A model generated the notes under the pieces. The model was not told where the DNA came from. It saw only the letters and a list, made by a program, of their open reading frames with translations, and made no database searches. Shown piece by piece: positions 1 to 8,130 of a DNA stretch of 64,000 bases. The stretch's first letter is position 1. Every line of letters starts with the position of its first letter. This DNA is from VXNE01 sp963665455 (lineage in GTDB: Bacteria > Pseudomonadota > Gammaproteobacteria > Pseudomonadales > Azotimanducaceae), in NCBI GenBank assembly GCA_963665455.1, contig OY762279.1, positions 4,960,001 to 5,024,000 of the forward strand. The letters are read 5' to 3'. Made by a program: the position numbers and the translations under genes.

Positions 1-1
1 T

Positions 2-232
2 TCCGGGAGCGTGCTCGTCGTCTCGCAGTTCACCTTGGCGGCGGATACGTCCCGAGGGAACCGGCCCGGCTTCGCAAGGGCCGCGCCACCGGACGGCGCC
101 CGGGCGCTGTACGAGCGCTACGTGGCGGAATTGCGCGCGCGTTGGCCACGGGTGGAGACCGGGGTGTTCGGAACGCACATGCAGGTCACGCTCACGAACG
201 ACGGCCCGGTGACCATCCTACTCGAGCGCTGA
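2..232 (+). CDS. dtd: D-aminoacyl-tRNA deacylase, 5' end missing
   Basis: This enzyme hydrolyses D-amino acids from mischarged tRNAs in the cytoplasm. The reading frame is open to the left edge of the window, so only the last 76 or so residues of a protein usually near 145 residues are present. Both family signatures are visible: SQFTL near the start of the fragment and the Gly-Pro motif NDGPVT near the C-terminus. The final 15 bases overlap the 3' end of the convergent ATPase gene. The GTG at position 11 is internal to the family's conserved region and is not the real start. Confidence 0.93.
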   Translation, partial: SGSVLVVSQFTLAADTSRGNRPGFARAAPPDGARALYERYVAELRARWPRVETGVFGTHMQVTLTNDGPVTILLER

Positions 233-1405
233 GAAGACGGTCGGGAAGTTCTCAAGCGTCACGATGACCGCTTCCTTGGCGTGGGGAAAAGTCTCGTGGA
301 AGGCGTCCAAAGCGCTTAGGTGACGCTCGGTGGCCCCCTCCAACGTGACCTGGATCGGGGTGGGTCCGCCATCCGTCAGGATCACGAAGTCCACCTCTCC
401 GGCCCCGGCCCCCGCCCCGCGCCAATAGGAGACATCGCCGAAGCGCTTCCGGAGTTCAACGAACGTGGCGCACTCCAACGCCTTGCCGAGGTCGCGGCCG
501 GTCCGCCTCACGGCGACGCGCCGCAGGGCGGTATCAACGGGATAGTACTTGCGGTTGCGCTGCGCCCGCTTGCGTTGCGAGTACGCGAACCACGGGCAGG
601 CGAACAGGAGATAGGCCTGCTCGCAGGCTTCGAGATACGCGGACACGGTCTCCACGGCGACCCCGCTGGCCGCCGCGATGCGCCGCAGGCTGAACTCGGA
701 ACCCGCCGATTTGAACACCATCTGCACGATCTGCCGCAGGGCGATGGACGATCTCGCCCCCACCCTTTCTCGGACGTCGCGTTGCAGGATGTCCACGAAA
801 TACTGCCGCAGGAGCAGATCCCCATCCTCGCTCGCGAGCGGTTCCGGAAAGCCGCCGTGATGCAGATGATCCGCCACCGTCGCGTCCGGTTGTATGCGAC
901 GGAACTCGTCGAGGTCGAACGGAAACAGCTCCACGGTGACGTGCCTTCCCGTCAGCACGGACGCCAACTCACCGGACAGGAGGTGCGCATTGGAACCGCT
1001 TACCACGAATCGAAAACGACCCGGTCGTTCGAGCTTCGCCCGCAGCCAGCGCTCCCACTCCCGCACCCATTGGATCTCGTCCAGGAACACCGTGAGCGGT
1101 CCCCCGTCCGGCCGCATGGCACCGAACGCCTGCGTCAACTGCTCCAGCGTTTCGAAGCCGAGCGCTCCCGCGAGGCGGGGATCCTCGAAGTTCACGAACA
1201 GGCAGTCCCGTCGATCAAGCCCGTAGCGTTCGATCAGTTGGGCGAGCAGCGTGGACTTCCCGCAACGCCGCACGCCCTGGACCACGAGCGCGACGCGACT
1301 GGACAGCGAACGCGGCAGGGCGACGCGGCGGGCTACCGACGGCGGTGGTGGATGGTCCCAGAAGCTCCAGGTGGCGGCGACGGCTAGGAGATCGTCGCTG
1401 TCCAT
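218..1405 (-). CDS. AAA ATPase with C-terminal DUF4143 domain
   Basis: The 395-residue protein has an N-terminal P-loop ATPase domain, with Walker A GVRRCGKST near residue 45 and Walker B LTVFLDEIQ near residue 108. The C-terminal half resembles DUF4143, a nuclease-like fold. This family (AAA_14 plus DUF4143) is widespread and mobile, and its cellular role is not settled. The ATG at 1405 is the natural start because three evenly spaced palindromes lie immediately upstream. The gene runs tail to tail into dtd, overlapping by 15 bases. It is probably autoregulated through the upstream palindromes, which is inference. It is probably an accessory gene inserted between dtd and the tat operon. Confidence 0.85.
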   Translation of the reverse strand: MDSDDLLAVAATWSFWDHPPPPSVARRVALPRSLSSRVALVVQGVRRCGKSTLLAQLIERYGLDRRDCLFVNFEDPRLAGALGFETLEQLTQAFGAMRPDGGPLTVFLDEIQWVREWERWLRAKLERPGRFRFVVSGSNAHLLSGELASVLTGRHVTVELFPFDLDEFRRIQPDATVADHLHHGGFPEPLASEDGDLLLRQYFVDILQRDVRERVGARSSIALRQIVQMVFKSAGSEFSLRRIAAASGVAVETVSAYLEACEQAYLLFACPWFAYSQRKRAQRNRKYYPVDTALRRVAVRRTGRDLGKALECATFVELRKRFGDVSYWRGAGAGAGEVDFVILTDGGPTPIQVTLEGATERHLSALDAFHETFPHAKEAVIVTLENFPTVFSALE

Positions 1406-1408
1406 AGT

Positions 1409-1480
1409 GTCGAGTTAACTCTACAAATTATGAAGCGTCGATCTTACTCTACGAAAGGTTCATTGTCGAGTTTACTCGAC
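1409..1480 (-). promoter_or_regulatory. Three 16-bp palindromic operators, 28-bp period
   Basis: Three related 16-base near-palindromes start at 1409, 1437 and 1465, exactly 28 bases apart. They are GTCGAGTTAACTCTAC, GTCGATCTTACTCTAC and GTCGAGTTTACTCGAC; the third is a perfect 7-bp inverted repeat with a 2-base centre. The spacers are AT-rich for this genome. On the minus strand a -10-like CATAAT (1427-1432) lies between the first and second copies. Bound protein would therefore block the promoter of the ATPase gene that starts at 1405. The structure is visible in the sequence; the regulator and its effect are inferred. Confidence 0.7.
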
Positions 1481-1606
1481 ATATCGAACGCGACGGCCTG
1501 CCTGAAGGGTTGAGGCCCAGAGAGGTCGCCAACGTCGCGACAGCGGACACCAGCGCCCCGACAGGGAGTTGACCAGCAGCCGGACGGCGAACCAGTTCCC
1601 TCCCGA
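1481..1606. other. Intergenic gap, nothing recognised
   Basis: This stretch lies between the operator array and the tatC stop codon. I see no gene, hairpin with T-tract or repeat in it. Confidence 0.5.
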
Positions 1607-2440
1607 CTACTCCTTGGCTTCGGCGCGTTGCGCGAACCGCGAGAGGATGATGCCCGCCTCGAACAGCACCCAGGTCGGCAGCGCGAGCAGCAGTTGCGAT
1701 ACCACGTCCGGCGGCGTCAGCAACATGCCCGCGATGAAGCAGACGACGATGATGTAGGGCCGCTTGCGGGCCATCGCCTCGGGCGTGGTCAGTCCCGACA
1801 ACACGAGCAGGAAGGTCGCCACCGGCACTTCGAAGGCTACGCCGAAGGCGAAGAACATCTTCAGGACGAAGTCGAGGTAGCGGTTGATGTCCGTCATCAT
1901 CGTGACGCCCTCGGGCGCCACCCCGGCGAAGAACTGGAAGACGAGCGGAAACACGGCGTAGTACGCGAAGGACATGCCGAGGTAGAAGAGCGCGACGCTC
2001 GAAACCAGGAGCGGCAGGGCGAACTTCTTCTCGCGCAGGTAGAGTCCCGGCGAGACGAAGCCCCACGCCTGATGGAGCACGTAGGGGATGGCGGCGAAGA
2101 ACGACGTGAACGCCGCCAGCTTGAATGGCGTGAGGAACGGCGAGGCGACCTCCGTCGCGATCATGCCGCTGCCCGGCAGATAGGCCATCAGCGGCGCCGC
2201 CACGAACTCGTAGATGTCGTTGGCGAAGTAGTAGACGGGAAAGAACAGCACCACGACGGAGAGGACGGCGCGCAGCAGGCGCTGGCGCAATTCGACGAGG
2301 TGCGCGAGGAACGGCATCTCGTTGCCGTCCACCTCCGCGTCGTGGTGCGCTTCCTCGTTTTGGGCGCCGGGCTCGGTCAGATCCTTCCCGGGTGTCGGCC
2401 CAGGGTCGGCGACCGCCTTGCCCGTGGGGTCATCGCTCAT
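1607..2440 (-). CDS. tatC: Sec-independent translocase TatC
   Basis: TatC is the multi-spanning inner-membrane receptor of the twin-arginine pathway. With TatB it recognises RR signal peptides on folded proteins. The 277-residue product has an acidic N-terminal tail of about 40 residues, then the TatC-typical segment FLAHLVELRQRL (about residues 44-55), followed by hydrophobic segments consistent with six helices. The ATG at 2440 is chosen over a longer frame because the upstream 41 codons are an Arg/Pro-rich shadow inside tatB. The start overlaps the tatB stop by 11 bases, implying translational coupling. It is the last gene of tatA-tatB-tatC. Confidence 0.95.
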   Translation of the reverse strand: MSDDPTGKAVADPGPTPGKDLTEPGAQNEEAHHDAEVDGNEMPFLAHLVELRQRLLRAVLSVVVLFFPVYYFANDIYEFVAAPLMAYLPGSGMIATEVASPFLTPFKLAAFTSFFAAIPYVLHQAWGFVSPGLYLREKKFALPLLVSSVALFYLGMSFAYYAVFPLVFQFFAGVAPEGVTMMTDINRYLDFVLKMFFAFGVAFEVPVATFLLVLSGLTTPEAMARKRPYIIVVCFIAGMLLTPPDVVSQLLLALPTWVLFEAGIILSRFAQRAEAKE

Positions 2441-2828
2441 CTTTGGCTTGCGCGGCGGCGGGCCCGGGCGCCTCGGGGGGAAGCTCCGGCGCGGGCTCGG
2501 ATGGCGCCGTCGGCTCGACGGCCTCGTCCCCCACCGGCCCCTCCGTCGCCGCCGGGTGCGCACCCCCCCGGATGTCCTGGGCGAAGCCGTCGACGTCCTG
2601 CTCGATCTGCTTCATCTGCTCCATGATGGCTTCGTTGTGCAACTGCCGGCGCACCTCGTCCATGCCGATCTCGCGTTCGATCTCGGTCTTGACCCGCGAG
2701 AAGCTGCGCCGCGCCCGCCCGATCCAGAGGCCGAGGTTCCGAAGGGCCTCGGGCAGCCGCTCGGGGCCGAGCACCAAGAGGATGACGACACTCACCAGCA
2801 GCAGTTCGGGGAAGCCGATGTCAAACAT
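2430..2828 (-). CDS. tatB: Sec-independent translocase subunit TatB
   Basis: TatB forms the substrate-binding complex with TatC. The 132-residue protein begins MFDIGFPELLLV, a short N-terminal membrane helix with the usual Glu, followed by the hinge LVLGPERLPEA. A long amphipathic helix comes next, then a Pro/Ala/Glu-rich tail. Its 3' end overlaps the tatC start. A strong inverted repeat lies in the roughly 100-base gap between it and tatA, so its mRNA level may differ from that of tatA. Confidence 0.95.
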   Translation of the reverse strand: MFDIGFPELLLVSVVILLVLGPERLPEALRNLGLWIGRARRSFSRVKTEIEREIGMDEVRRQLHNEAIMEQMKQIEQDVDGFAQDIRGGAHPAATEGPVGDEAVEPTAPSEPAPELPPEAPGPAAAQAKDER

Positions 2829-2901
2829 TCAGAGTCTCTGCCCAACCCGCGGCAAGCGCGTACAGGGCCATCGAATTTGGCGGCACATCGTAAGTGCCCC
2901 G

Positions 2902-2932
2902 CTAGGGAAGGTCTTAATCAGACCTTCCCTAG
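2902..2932 (-). promoter_or_regulatory. Stem-loop between tatA and tatB
   Basis: A perfect 13-bp inverted repeat (CTAGGGAAGGTCT at 2902-2914 and its complement at 2920-2932) encloses a 5-base loop. On the minus strand the stem includes the tatA stop codon (2929-2931). No T-run follows on either strand, so it does not look like a classic intrinsic terminator. Attenuation or 3'-end protection of tatA mRNA, which would raise TatA over TatB and TatC, is inferred. Confidence 0.7.
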
Positions 2933-3162
2933 TCCTGCTTCGCCTCGGTCTTGGAGTGCACCTCACCGTCAATGACCGTGCCCTGGTCCTCGATGATCTT
3001 CGCCTCCGCGGCCTTCTTCTTCTCGTCCTCGCTGACGGCGGACCGGAACCCCTTGATGGCGGCGCCGAGGTCGGAGCCGAGCGTCTTCAGGCGCCGCGGC
3101 CCGAAGAGCAGCAGCACGATCGCGAGCACGATCAGGAGTTCCCAAACGCTCAACCCGAACAT
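2929..3162 (-). CDS. tatA: Sec-independent translocase subunit TatA
   Basis: TatA oligomerises to form the transport element of the Tat pathway and is normally made in excess over TatB and TatC. The 77-residue protein starts MFGLSVWELLIVL, a single N-terminal membrane helix, followed by the conserved hinge LLFGPRRLKTLGSDLG and an amphipathic helix. The ATG at 3162 gives the family's usual beginning; a longer frame upstream is not supported. It is first in the tatABC unit and lies downstream of ubiB on the same strand, as in many gammaproteobacteria. Confidence 0.94.
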   Translation of the reverse strand: MFGLSVWELLIVLAIVLLLFGPRRLKTLGSDLGAAIKGFRSAVSEDEKKKAAEAKIIEDQGTVIDGEVHSKTEAKQD

Positions 3163-3265
3163 GGCCTTCTCCGCGCGCGGAAGTCCCCGGATTATACGCC
3201 CCGCCGACAACCCAAATACCGCCCGGTTTTGCGGCCGGCCAAGCGCCGGGCGACCCTGCAAACCG

Positions 3266-4951
3266 TCAGCCGCGGCCGACGAGGAACGCGCCGAACAGCG
3301 CCAACATGCCGCCGAGCAAGGCCGTCACGCCGGCGTCCCCGCCGCCCGCGCCGGCGGCGAACGGCCAAAGCAGGCCGCAACCGGCGACGGCCAGCGTCGC
3401 GCCCAGCGCCTGCCGCCAACGCGTGCCCCGGCGCCGTTCGGACAACACCTGCCGCACCTCGCCGAGCACCGCCCGCTGCTCCTTGCCGAGCCGGTCGAGT
3501 TCGTTGAGCTTCGACACCGCCGTCAGGAGCACCTCCGGTAGGACGGGCAGCGCGTCGATCAAGCTCGGCGCCTGGTCGGCGAGCCGCCGGGCGAAGGCCA
3601 GGGGGCCGTAGCGGTCCTCCATCCAGCGCTCCATGAAGGGCTTCGCCGTGTGCCACAGGTCGAGGTCCGGATAGAGCTGCCGGCCGAGCCCCTCGATGTT
3701 CAGGAGCGTCTTTTGCAGCAGGACGAGTTGCGGCTGCACCTCCATGTCGAAACGCCGGGCCGTGCGGAACAGCGCGACCAGGAAGTGCCCGAAGGAGATG
3801 TCCTTGAGCGGACGCTCGAAGATCGGCTCGCAGAGCTGCCGGATCACGGTCTCGAACTCCCCCACGTCCGCCGTCGGGGGAATCCAGCCGGACTCCGCGT
3901 GCAGCCGCGCCACCTGGGCGTAGTCCTGATTGAAGAACGCCGCGAGGTTCTTCGCGAGGTACGTCTGGTCCGCCTCGGTAAGCCGGCCGATGATGGCGCA
4001 GTCGACGGCGATGTAGCTCGGCTCCGCCGGGTCGCCCACGTCCACGAAGATATTGCCCGGGTGCATGTCGGCGTGGAAGAAGTTGTCCTCGAACACCTGG
4101 GTGAAGAAGGTCTCGACACCCCGCTCCGCGAGCTTGCGCATGTCCGTGCCGCACGCCCGCAAGTGGTCGACGTCCGCGATGGGCACGCCGCGGATGCGCT
4201 CCAGCACGAGCACGTCCTCGGAGCTTTGCTGCCAGTACACCCGGGGCACGTAAAGCAACTTCGACGCCGTGAAGTTGCGCCGCAGGGTGGTCGTGTTCGC
4301 CGCCTCGAGCAGCAGGTTCAACTCGTCGAAGATGGTCCGCTCGTAGTCCGAGACCAGTTCCTCGAGGTGCAATCGCCGCGCGTCCCGGGAGACGCGCTCC
4401 AGCAACGCCGCGATGGCATAGAGGAGCGCCAAGTCCTTCGCGATCACGCGCCGCACGCCCGGCCGGATGATCTTGACCACCACCTCCTCGCCGGAGTGCA
4501 GGGTCGCCGCGTGCACCTGGGCCAGCGACGCCGACGCCAGCGGCGTCTCGTCGAACGAAGCGAACAACTCATCGACGGGCTTGCCGCCGCGCGCCTCCAC
4601 CCGGGCGATGGCCTCCCGGGTGTCGAACGGCGGCACGCGGTCCTGCAGCTTCGCGAGTTCGTCCGCGTATTCCGTCGGCAGAAGATCCCGCCGCGTCGAG
4701 AGGATCTGCCCGAACTTGACGAACACCGGGCCGAGGTGCTCGAGGGCCTTGCGCAGCCGCTCTGCGGCGGGCGCCCGGGGCCTTCCGACCAACACGAACC
4801 GGAGCGCCCGCACCAGCGCGCTCTCCGGCGCCACCGCCAACGCAATCTCGTCGAGGCGGAAGCGCACCACGGTCCAACCGATGCTCGCGAACCGGCCGAT
4901 CCGGCTGCCGGCCCGGGTCCGCGTCCCGCCCTTGCGGCCGGCGGCAGTCAC
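3266..4951 (-). CDS. ubiB: Ubiquinone biosynthesis kinase-like protein UbiB
   Basis: UbiB is an ADCK/ABC1-family protein kinase-like ATPase needed for ubiquinone synthesis. The 561-residue protein shows the family KxGQ motif (VFVKFGQILSTRRDLLP, about residue 80), an Ala/Ser-rich nucleotide loop (ASASLAQVHAA) and the catalytic-type segment FFHADMHPGNIFV. IAVDCAIIG stands where other kinases have DFG, as in E. coli UbiB. Two hydrophobic helices at the C-terminus should anchor it to the membrane. The GTG at 4951 is chosen because it forms a GTGA overlap with the ubiE stop. Confidence 0.95.
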   Translation of the reverse strand: MTAAGRKGGTRTRAGSRIGRFASIGWTVVRFRLDEIALAVAPESALVRALRFVLVGRPRAPAAERLRKALEHLGPVFVKFGQILSTRRDLLPTEYADELAKLQDRVPPFDTREAIARVEARGGKPVDELFASFDETPLASASLAQVHAATLHSGEEVVVKIIRPGVRRVIAKDLALLYAIAALLERVSRDARRLHLEELVSDYERTIFDELNLLLEAANTTTLRRNFTASKLLYVPRVYWQQSSEDVLVLERIRGVPIADVDHLRACGTDMRKLAERGVETFFTQVFEDNFFHADMHPGNIFVDVGDPAEPSYIAVDCAIIGRLTEADQTYLAKNLAAFFNQDYAQVARLHAESGWIPPTADVGEFETVIRQLCEPIFERPLKDISFGHFLVALFRTARRFDMEVQPQLVLLQKTLLNIEGLGRQLYPDLDLWHTAKPFMERWMEDRYGPLAFARRLADQAPSLIDALPVLPEVLLTAVSKLNELDRLGKEQRAVLGEVRQVLSERRRGTRWRQALGATLAVAGCGLLWPFAAGAGGGDAGVTALLGGMLALFGAFLVGRG

Positions 4952-5769
4952 TTCGTGCCCCGATGCAGCGCCACCACGCCGCCGAGCAAGCCATCCGCCC
5001 GCACTTCCGCGAAGCCGGCGTCCTCCATCATCCTGGCGAGGACGTCGCGCCCGGGGTGAACGGCGATGGACTCCACGAGATAGCGATACGGCGCGCCGTC
5101 TCCCGCCACCAGCCGCCCGAGCAAGGGCCAGGTGCTCTGCCACAGGCCCGCGGCCCGCGCGAGCCAAGGCTGGCCGGGCGTCGAGAACTCCAGCACGACG
5201 ACGGCGCCACCCGGACGCAACACCCGGTGGATTTCCCTTAGGCCGCGCTCCTTGTCGGTCAGGTTGCGCAACCCGAAGGCGATGACCACGGCGTGGAAAC
5301 TCCCCGCCCCGAAGGGCAGCGCTTCCGCGTCCGCGCGCACCGTCTCGATGTTCGTGAGTCCCGCGTCGAGGACACGCTCGCGCCCCACGGCCAGCATGCT
5401 CGCATTGATGTCGCACAGGACCACCCGGCCGTCCCGCCCGACGACTGGCGACAACAGCTTGGCAAGGTCGCCCGTGCCCCCGGCCAAGTCGAGCGCGTCG
5501 TGTCCGGCGCGCAGTCCGGTGCTGTCCACCGCGACGCGTTTCAGGATGCGGTGCAGCCCGCCCGACATCAGGTCGTTCATGGCGTCGTAGCGTCCCGCCA
5601 CGCTGCGGAACACTTCGGCGACGCGGGCCGTTTTCTCCTCGGGCGTCACGCGCCTGCGTCCGAAATCGACGGTCCCCGCACGAGCTGACGCTCGCGTTGG
5701 AGGTTCCGCCGCCGCGGAACTGCCGCGGCGCGAGCTCCAGGGCGTCTTCAACGGGCGGGCGGCGTCCAT
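4948..5769 (-). CDS. ubiE: Ubiquinone/menaquinone C-methyltransferase UbiE
   Basis: UbiE performs the C-methylation step in ubiquinone (and menaquinone) synthesis using S-adenosylmethionine. The 273-residue protein contains the SAM-binding loop DLAGGTGDLA and the family segments YDAMNDLMSGGLHR and IAFGLRNLTDKERGL. It ends GVVALHRGTK, as the family usually does. The N-terminus is about 20 residues longer than the E. coli protein; the ATG at 5769 overlaps the previous gene by 22 bases and is the only good start. It is coupled to ubiB by a GTGA overlap. Confidence 0.95.
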   Translation of the reverse strand: MDAARPLKTPWSSRRGSSAAAEPPTRASARAGTVDFGRRRVTPEEKTARVAEVFRSVAGRYDAMNDLMSGGLHRILKRVAVDSTGLRAGHDALDLAGGTGDLAKLLSPVVGRDGRVVLCDINASMLAVGRERVLDAGLTNIETVRADAEALPFGAGSFHAVVIAFGLRNLTDKERGLREIHRVLRPGGAVVVLEFSTPGQPWLARAAGLWQSTWPLLGRLVAGDGAPYRYLVESIAVHPGRDVLARMMEDAGFAEVRADGLLGGVVALHRGTK

Positions 5770-6152
5770 TGGCCGATCGGGATGGTCGGCAGGCGGGACG
5801 CGTTGGCCTGCTCCAGCTCCGCGAGATAGTCCCGCCAGTACTCCTCGCGCCGCTCGTACAGCTCCTTCAGAAACGCCCAGGAGTAGATCCCCGTGTCGTG
5901 GCCATCGTCGAACGCGATGCGGATGGCGTAGTTGCCCACGGCGGTCACCTCCTCGATGGCGACGTGTTTCTTGCCCGTCTGCAGCACGCGGTCCGCGTCG
6001 GAGTGACCCCGCACCTCCGCGGACGGCGAGTACACCCGCAGCAACTCGGCGCTCAGCATCGCCGCGTCGGCATCGCCATAGTCCAGTTCCAGCGTCCGGG
6101 ACTCCCGATGGTAAACGACGGCCCGGGGCGGCTTGTCGCCCGCGGCGTTCAC
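5748..6152 (-). CDS. DUF971 / GBBH-like N-terminal domain protein
   Basis: The 134-residue protein matches the small DUF971 family, related to the N-terminal domain of gamma-butyrobetaine hydroxylase. Visible family features are the opening pattern HRESRTLELDYGD, the middle segment GNYAIRIAFDDGHDTGIYSW and the final LKELY..REEYW. Members often lie next to hslVU or ubiE in gammaproteobacteria, as here. The biochemical role is not established. It lies 24 bases after hslU and overlaps the ubiE start, so it probably belongs to one long operon. Confidence 0.88.
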   Translation of the reverse strand: MNAAGDKPPRAVVYHRESRTLELDYGDADAAMLSAELLRVYSPSAEVRGHSDADRVLQTGKKHVAIEEVTAVGNYAIRIAFDDGHDTGIYSWAFLKELYERREEYWRDYLAELEQANASRLPTIPIGQWTPPAR

Positions 6153-6176
6153 GGCTCCGTGTTCATAGCTGCGTGT

Positions 6177-7508
6177 TCACAGAATGTAGCGCGACAGGTC
6201 CCGGTTCCGGGCCACGTCCGCCAAGTGCGCGTCCACGTAGTCGGCGTCGATGGTAACCGCCCGGCACTCGGCGCCGCTCGCGTCGAACGAGATTTCGTCG
6301 AGCAGGCGCTCGAGCACGGTGTAGAGGCGACGCGCTCCGATGTTCTCCGTGTTCTCGTTCACCTGCCACGAAATCTCGGCGATGCGCGTCACGGCCTCGT
6401 CGGTGAAGCTGAGATCGATCCGCTCCGTGTCGAGGAGGGCCCGGTACTGCTCGGTCAGCGACGCGTCCGGTTCCTCGAGAATCCGCTTGAACTCCTTCGG
6501 CCCGAGCGCGGACAACTCGACGCGGATCGGCAAGCGGCCCTGTAGCTCGGGGATGAGATCCGAGGGTTTCGACACGTGGAAGGCGCCCGAGGCGATGAAC
6601 AAGATGTGGTCCGTGCGCACCATGCCGTAGCGGGTGGACACCGTGCATCCCTCGATCAGCGGGAGCAGGTCGCGCTGGACGCCTTCCCGGGACACGTCCC
6701 CGCCGATGTGCTCGGCGCGCCTCGCCACCTTGTCGAGTTCGTCGATGAACACGATGCCGGTCTGCTCCACGGCGTCGACCGCGTGGGTCTTGATCTCCTC
6801 CTCGTTGACGAGCTTCATGGCCTCCTCGTCCCCGAGACGGCGCAGGGCGTCGCGGACCTTCAGGCGCATGGTCTTTTTCCGGCCGCCCCCGAGGTTCGCG
6901 AACATCTCCTGCAATTGGCTCGTCATCTCCTCCATGCCCGGCGGCGCCATGATCTCGACCCCCATCGGCGCCGGATCGAGTTCCATCTCGATCTCCTTCT
7001 CGTCGAGCGTGCCCTCGCGCAGACGCTTGCGGAACACCTGCCGCGTGCCGGACTCGCCGTCCCGTTCCCCATCCGCGGCCGGGGCGCGCCGCGCGGCCGG
7101 CAGCAGGGCGTCGAGCACCCGCTCCTCCGCGGCGAGGTCGGCCCGTTCGCGCACCTTCTGGATCTGGCGATCCCGCAGCATCTTCACCGCGACGTCCGCG
7201 AGGTCCCGCACGATCGACTCGACATCCCGGCCGACGTAGCCCACCTCGGTGAACTTGGTCGCCTCCACCTTGATGAACGGCGCGTCCGCGAGCCGGGCGA
7301 GGCGGCGGGCGATCTCGGTCTTGCCGACGCCGGTCGGGCCAATCATCAAGATGTTCTTCGGGGTCACCTCTTCGCGCAACGTGGCCGGCAGCTGCATGCG
7401 GCGCCACCGGTTCCTGAGCGCGATCGCGACGGCCCGCTTGGCCGCCTCCTGACCGACGATGTGCTTGTCCAGCTCATCGACGATCTGCCTGGGGGTCATG
7501 ATGCTCAT
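6177..7508 (-). CDS. hslU: ATP-dependent protease ATPase subunit HslU
   Basis: HslU is the AAA+ unfoldase ring that feeds substrates into the HslV peptidase. The 443-residue product has the same length as the E. coli protein. It begins MSIMTPRQIVDELDKHIVGQ, followed by Walker A GPTGVGKTE (about residue 58), an Arg/Asp-rich intermediate domain (about 110-240), Walker B VFIDELDK and the C-terminal tail DLSRYIL that docks into HslV. The ATG at 7508 overlaps the hslV stop as ATGA. Confidence 0.97.
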   Translation of the reverse strand: MSIMTPRQIVDELDKHIVGQEAAKRAVAIALRNRWRRMQLPATLREEVTPKNILMIGPTGVGKTEIARRLARLADAPFIKVEATKFTEVGYVGRDVESIVRDLADVAVKMLRDRQIQKVRERADLAAEERVLDALLPAARRAPAADGERDGESGTRQVFRKRLREGTLDEKEIEMELDPAPMGVEIMAPPGMEEMTSQLQEMFANLGGGRKKTMRLKVRDALRRLGDEEAMKLVNEEEIKTHAVDAVEQTGIVFIDELDKVARRAEHIGGDVSREGVQRDLLPLIEGCTVSTRYGMVRTDHILFIASGAFHVSKPSDLIPELQGRLPIRVELSALGPKEFKRILEEPDASLTEQYRALLDTERIDLSFTDEAVTRIAEISWQVNENTENIGARRLYTVLERLLDEISFDASGAECRAVTIDADYVDAHLADVARNRDLSRYIL

Positions 7509-8047
7509 TCGATCGGCAGCGCCTCGATGGTCGCGTTGTGGTTGGTGTAGATGCAGATGTCCGCAGCGATCGCCAAGCTCTTCTCGACGATTTCCTCCGC
7601 ACCAAGATCCGAGTTCTGCAGCAGCGCCTTGGCCGCCGCCTGGGCGTAACCGCCCCCGGAGCCGATGGCGATGAGGCCCGACTCGGGCTCGATCACGTCC
7701 CCGGTGCCGCTCACGACGAGGGAGGCACTCGCGTCGGCGACGGCGAGCAAGGCGTCGAGGGGCCGCAGCGCCCGGCTGGAACGCCATTCCTTGGCCAGCT
7801 CGACCGCCGCCCGGGTCAAGTTGCCCTGATAGTTGTCCAGCATCCCCTCGAAGCGCTCGAAGAGCGTGAACGCATCGGCGGTGCCCCCGGCGAACCCGGC
7901 CAGCACCCGGTCCTCGTACAAGCGGCGGACCTTCCTGGCGTTGCCCTTCATGACCGTGTTGCCGACGGTCACCTGTCCATCGCCCCCCAACGCCACCATC
8001 TCGTGCCGGCGAATCGACAGGATCGTGGTTCCTCTAAACTGCTCCAA
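7505..8047 (-). CDS. hslV: ATP-dependent protease peptidase subunit HslV
   Basis: HslV is the proteasome-like threonine peptidase partner of HslU. Counting from a TTG at 8047 gives 180 residues beginning (M)EQFRGTTILSIRR. The catalytic Thr of the GTTI segment lies about five residues in, so a short pro-segment must be removed. Family blocks GNTVMKGNARKVRRLY, AGFAGGTADAFTLFERFE and AIGSGGGYAQAAAKALL are all present. The longer ATG frame (8134) lacks homology before this point. The TTG has a strong Shine-Dalgarno sequence 6 bases upstream. Gene order SPOR/FtsN-like, hslV, hslU matches E. coli. Confidence 0.95.
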   Translation of the reverse strand: MEQFRGTTILSIRRHEMVALGGDGQVTVGNTVMKGNARKVRRLYEDRVLAGFAGGTADAFTLFERFEGMLDNYQGNLTRAAVELAKEWRSSRALRPLDALLAVADASASLVVSGTGDVIEPESGLIAIGSGGGYAQAAAKALLQNSDLGAEEIVEKSLAIAADICIYTNHNATIEALPIE

Positions 8048-8053
8048 CGACAG

Positions 8054-8060
8054 TCCTCCC
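8054..8060 (-). promoter_or_regulatory. Ribosome binding site that fixes the hslV TTG start
   Basis: On the minus strand GGGAGGA lies 6 bases before the TTG at 8047. No comparable site precedes the upstream ATG at 8134. This, together with where family similarity begins, decides for the TTG. Confidence 0.75.
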
Positions 8061-8130
8061 TGTATGCCCCTTGGCGCGACGACGTCGTGGTCGTCTCGTC
8101 CGGCGATGCTGAGGGGTGCGGGGGGCCGAA

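Noticed and set aside
2902..2932. Classic intrinsic terminator after tatA
   Set aside because: No T-run follows the stem on either strand, and tatB and tatC would be cut off from their promoter.
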